A stretch of 64,000 bases of DNA. It comes from Xanthobacteraceae bacterium. GTDB lineage: Bacteria; Pseudomonadota; Alphaproteobacteria; Rhizobiales; Xanthobacteraceae. How positions within the stretch are numbered: the first letter of the stretch is position 1; each line of letters begins with the position of its first letter. A program made the position numbers and the translations under genes. Below the pieces are notes generated by a model. The model saw only the letters and a list, made by a program, of their open reading frames with translations. It had not been told where the DNA came from and made no database searches. Of this stretch, positions 63,651 through 64,000 are shown one piece after another. The stretch lies in contig JAIESC010000001.1 of the NCBI GenBank assembly GCA_019746355.1, positions 1-64,000 of the forward strand, read 5' to 3'.

Positions 63651-63690
63651 GGCAGAGGTCAGAAACTCGAACCTTCCCGGGCGCGCGCCA
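63651..63690 (+). other. Diverged copy of the tRNA-Arg 3' half (possible attachment-site remnant)
   Basis: GGCAGAGGTCAGAA followed by CTCGAA, CCTTC, CCGGGCGCGC and GCCA matches the tRNA-Arg 3' half at 55636-55673 except for four substitutions and a 2-nt insertion; the T-stem is broken, so it is not a working tRNA. A shorter GGGCGCGCCAA lies at 63740-63751. It may be the distal att scar of an element that once used the tRNA. No integrase gene lies between them. Confidence 0.55.
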
Positions 63691-63777
63691 ATCGGTTCGC
63701 TTGCGGCTCTTTATAGGAGGTTCGAGCTTCGTTCGGGCGGGCGCGCCAATCTACGTCGGAGCGCGACGCTGCGACCG

Positions 63778-63801
63778 GCCGGTGCCATCGCGGCACCGGC
63801 G
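63778..63801. terminator. Hairpin after the rightmost gene
   Basis: GCCGGTGCC and GGCACCGGC form a 9-bp stem with a 5-6 nt loop just beyond the stop of the minus-strand hydrolase gene. It has no T tract; a terminator or mRNA 3' stem is inferred. Confidence 0.5.
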
Positions 63802-63815
63802 CTTCGGCCATTCCA

Positions 63816-64000
63816 TCACGCGGCGACGCCATCGATCGAGCGGCGGATCACCCGTTGCACCTCGGCATTCGACAGGAACAGATCGTGGTTGATGATGCCC
63901 CAGCCGGCCGCCGAGGCGTCGATCACCCGCACGCCGAGCCGCTCGATCGTGGCCTTCTCGGCGGCGCCGACCCTTGTCATCCCGCCGGCCAGCCGTCCGG
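63816..64000 (-). CDS. C-terminal end of an alpha/beta hydrolase (DUF900/COG4782-like), partial
   Basis: The frame enters from the right edge and ends in TGA (63818-63816): GRLAGGMTRVGAAEKATIERLGVRVIDASAAGWGIINHDLFLSNAEVQRVIRRSIDGVAA. The NHDLFLSNAEVQRVIRR end is typical of the esterase-like DUF900 proteins, where the His belongs to the catalytic triad. The rest lies outside the window. Confidence 0.65.
   Translation of the reverse strand, partial: GRLAGGMTRVGAAEKATIERLGVRVIDASAAGWGIINHDLFLSNAEVQRVIRRSIDGVAA

Noticed and set aside
63740..63751. Second GGGCGCGCCAA match to the tRNA-Arg end
   Set aside because: Only about 11 nt match in GC-rich sequence, which is expected by chance.

Overview
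The window looks like a chromosomal segment of a GC-rich alphaproteobacterium, most likely Hyphomicrobiales near Bradyrhizobium/Xanthobacteraceae. That assignment is inferred from the gene set (GlnD, RegB/RegA, MmcB, an intracellular PHB depolymerase, a DUF1236 protein, many Bug/Liv-type solute receptors), the GTTC-N7-GTTC type of LexA box, and several families of long palindromic intergenic repeats. No rRNA, CRISPR array, integrase or intact insertion sequence was seen. One tRNA (Arg, CCG) is present.

Layout. 1-22 kb is mostly core: the 3' end of glnD, a methyltransferase, a nucleoside phosphorylase-like gene, a DUF1236 protein, a class A penicillin-binding protein, an MFS exporter, a zinc hydrolase, phaZ, an ABC-2 exporter, regB-regA, two Bug receptors, a chemoreceptor with a CxxCH haem motif, mmcB, an M20 peptidase, mtnA and a VWA protein. 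23.2-25.6 kb is an AT-richer accessory cassette on the minus strand. It holds a LexA box, a GC-rich structured (probably non-coding) segment, a small 'GGLKGGKAR' protein gene with an in-frame stop, a proteasome/HslV-like Ntn-hydrolase homologue and a third small ORF, with the ORFs overlapping. 25.6-28 kb is again ordinary (TSUP permease, glutaryl-CoA dehydrogenase).

28-32.7 kb is a decayed and phage-like region. It contains a truncated receptor gene, a frameshifted ABC ATPase, a broken small membrane gene, a small regulator-like gene whose ribosome binding site lies in a 12-bp inverted repeat, a phage-type protein that may be BstA-like, and an orphan membrane protein. 32.7-40.1 kb is a two-partner secretion locus (TpsB transporter then an 1882-residue TpsA exoprotein). 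40.6-49.1 kb has a LuxR-type regulator with a degenerate trypsin-like protease, a luciferase-like oxidoreductase, a hydrolase, transporters and a PaaK-like ligase, interspersed with gene fragments. 49.5-54 kb is a complete branched-chain amino-acid type ABC operon (livH-M-G-F plus receptor), followed by an amidohydrolase.

The tRNA-Arg at 55.6 kb is followed by a DEAD-box helicase, a DUF302-soxC-cytochrome c operon with a divergent AraC-type regulator, and a frameshifted Bug receptor. About 8 kb from the tRNA lies a diverged copy of its 3' half, a possible old integration scar. The window ends inside a hydrolase gene on the minus strand.

All functional calls come from reading motifs by eye. 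No database search was run, so family names for accessory genes are hypotheses unless a catalytic motif is cited.
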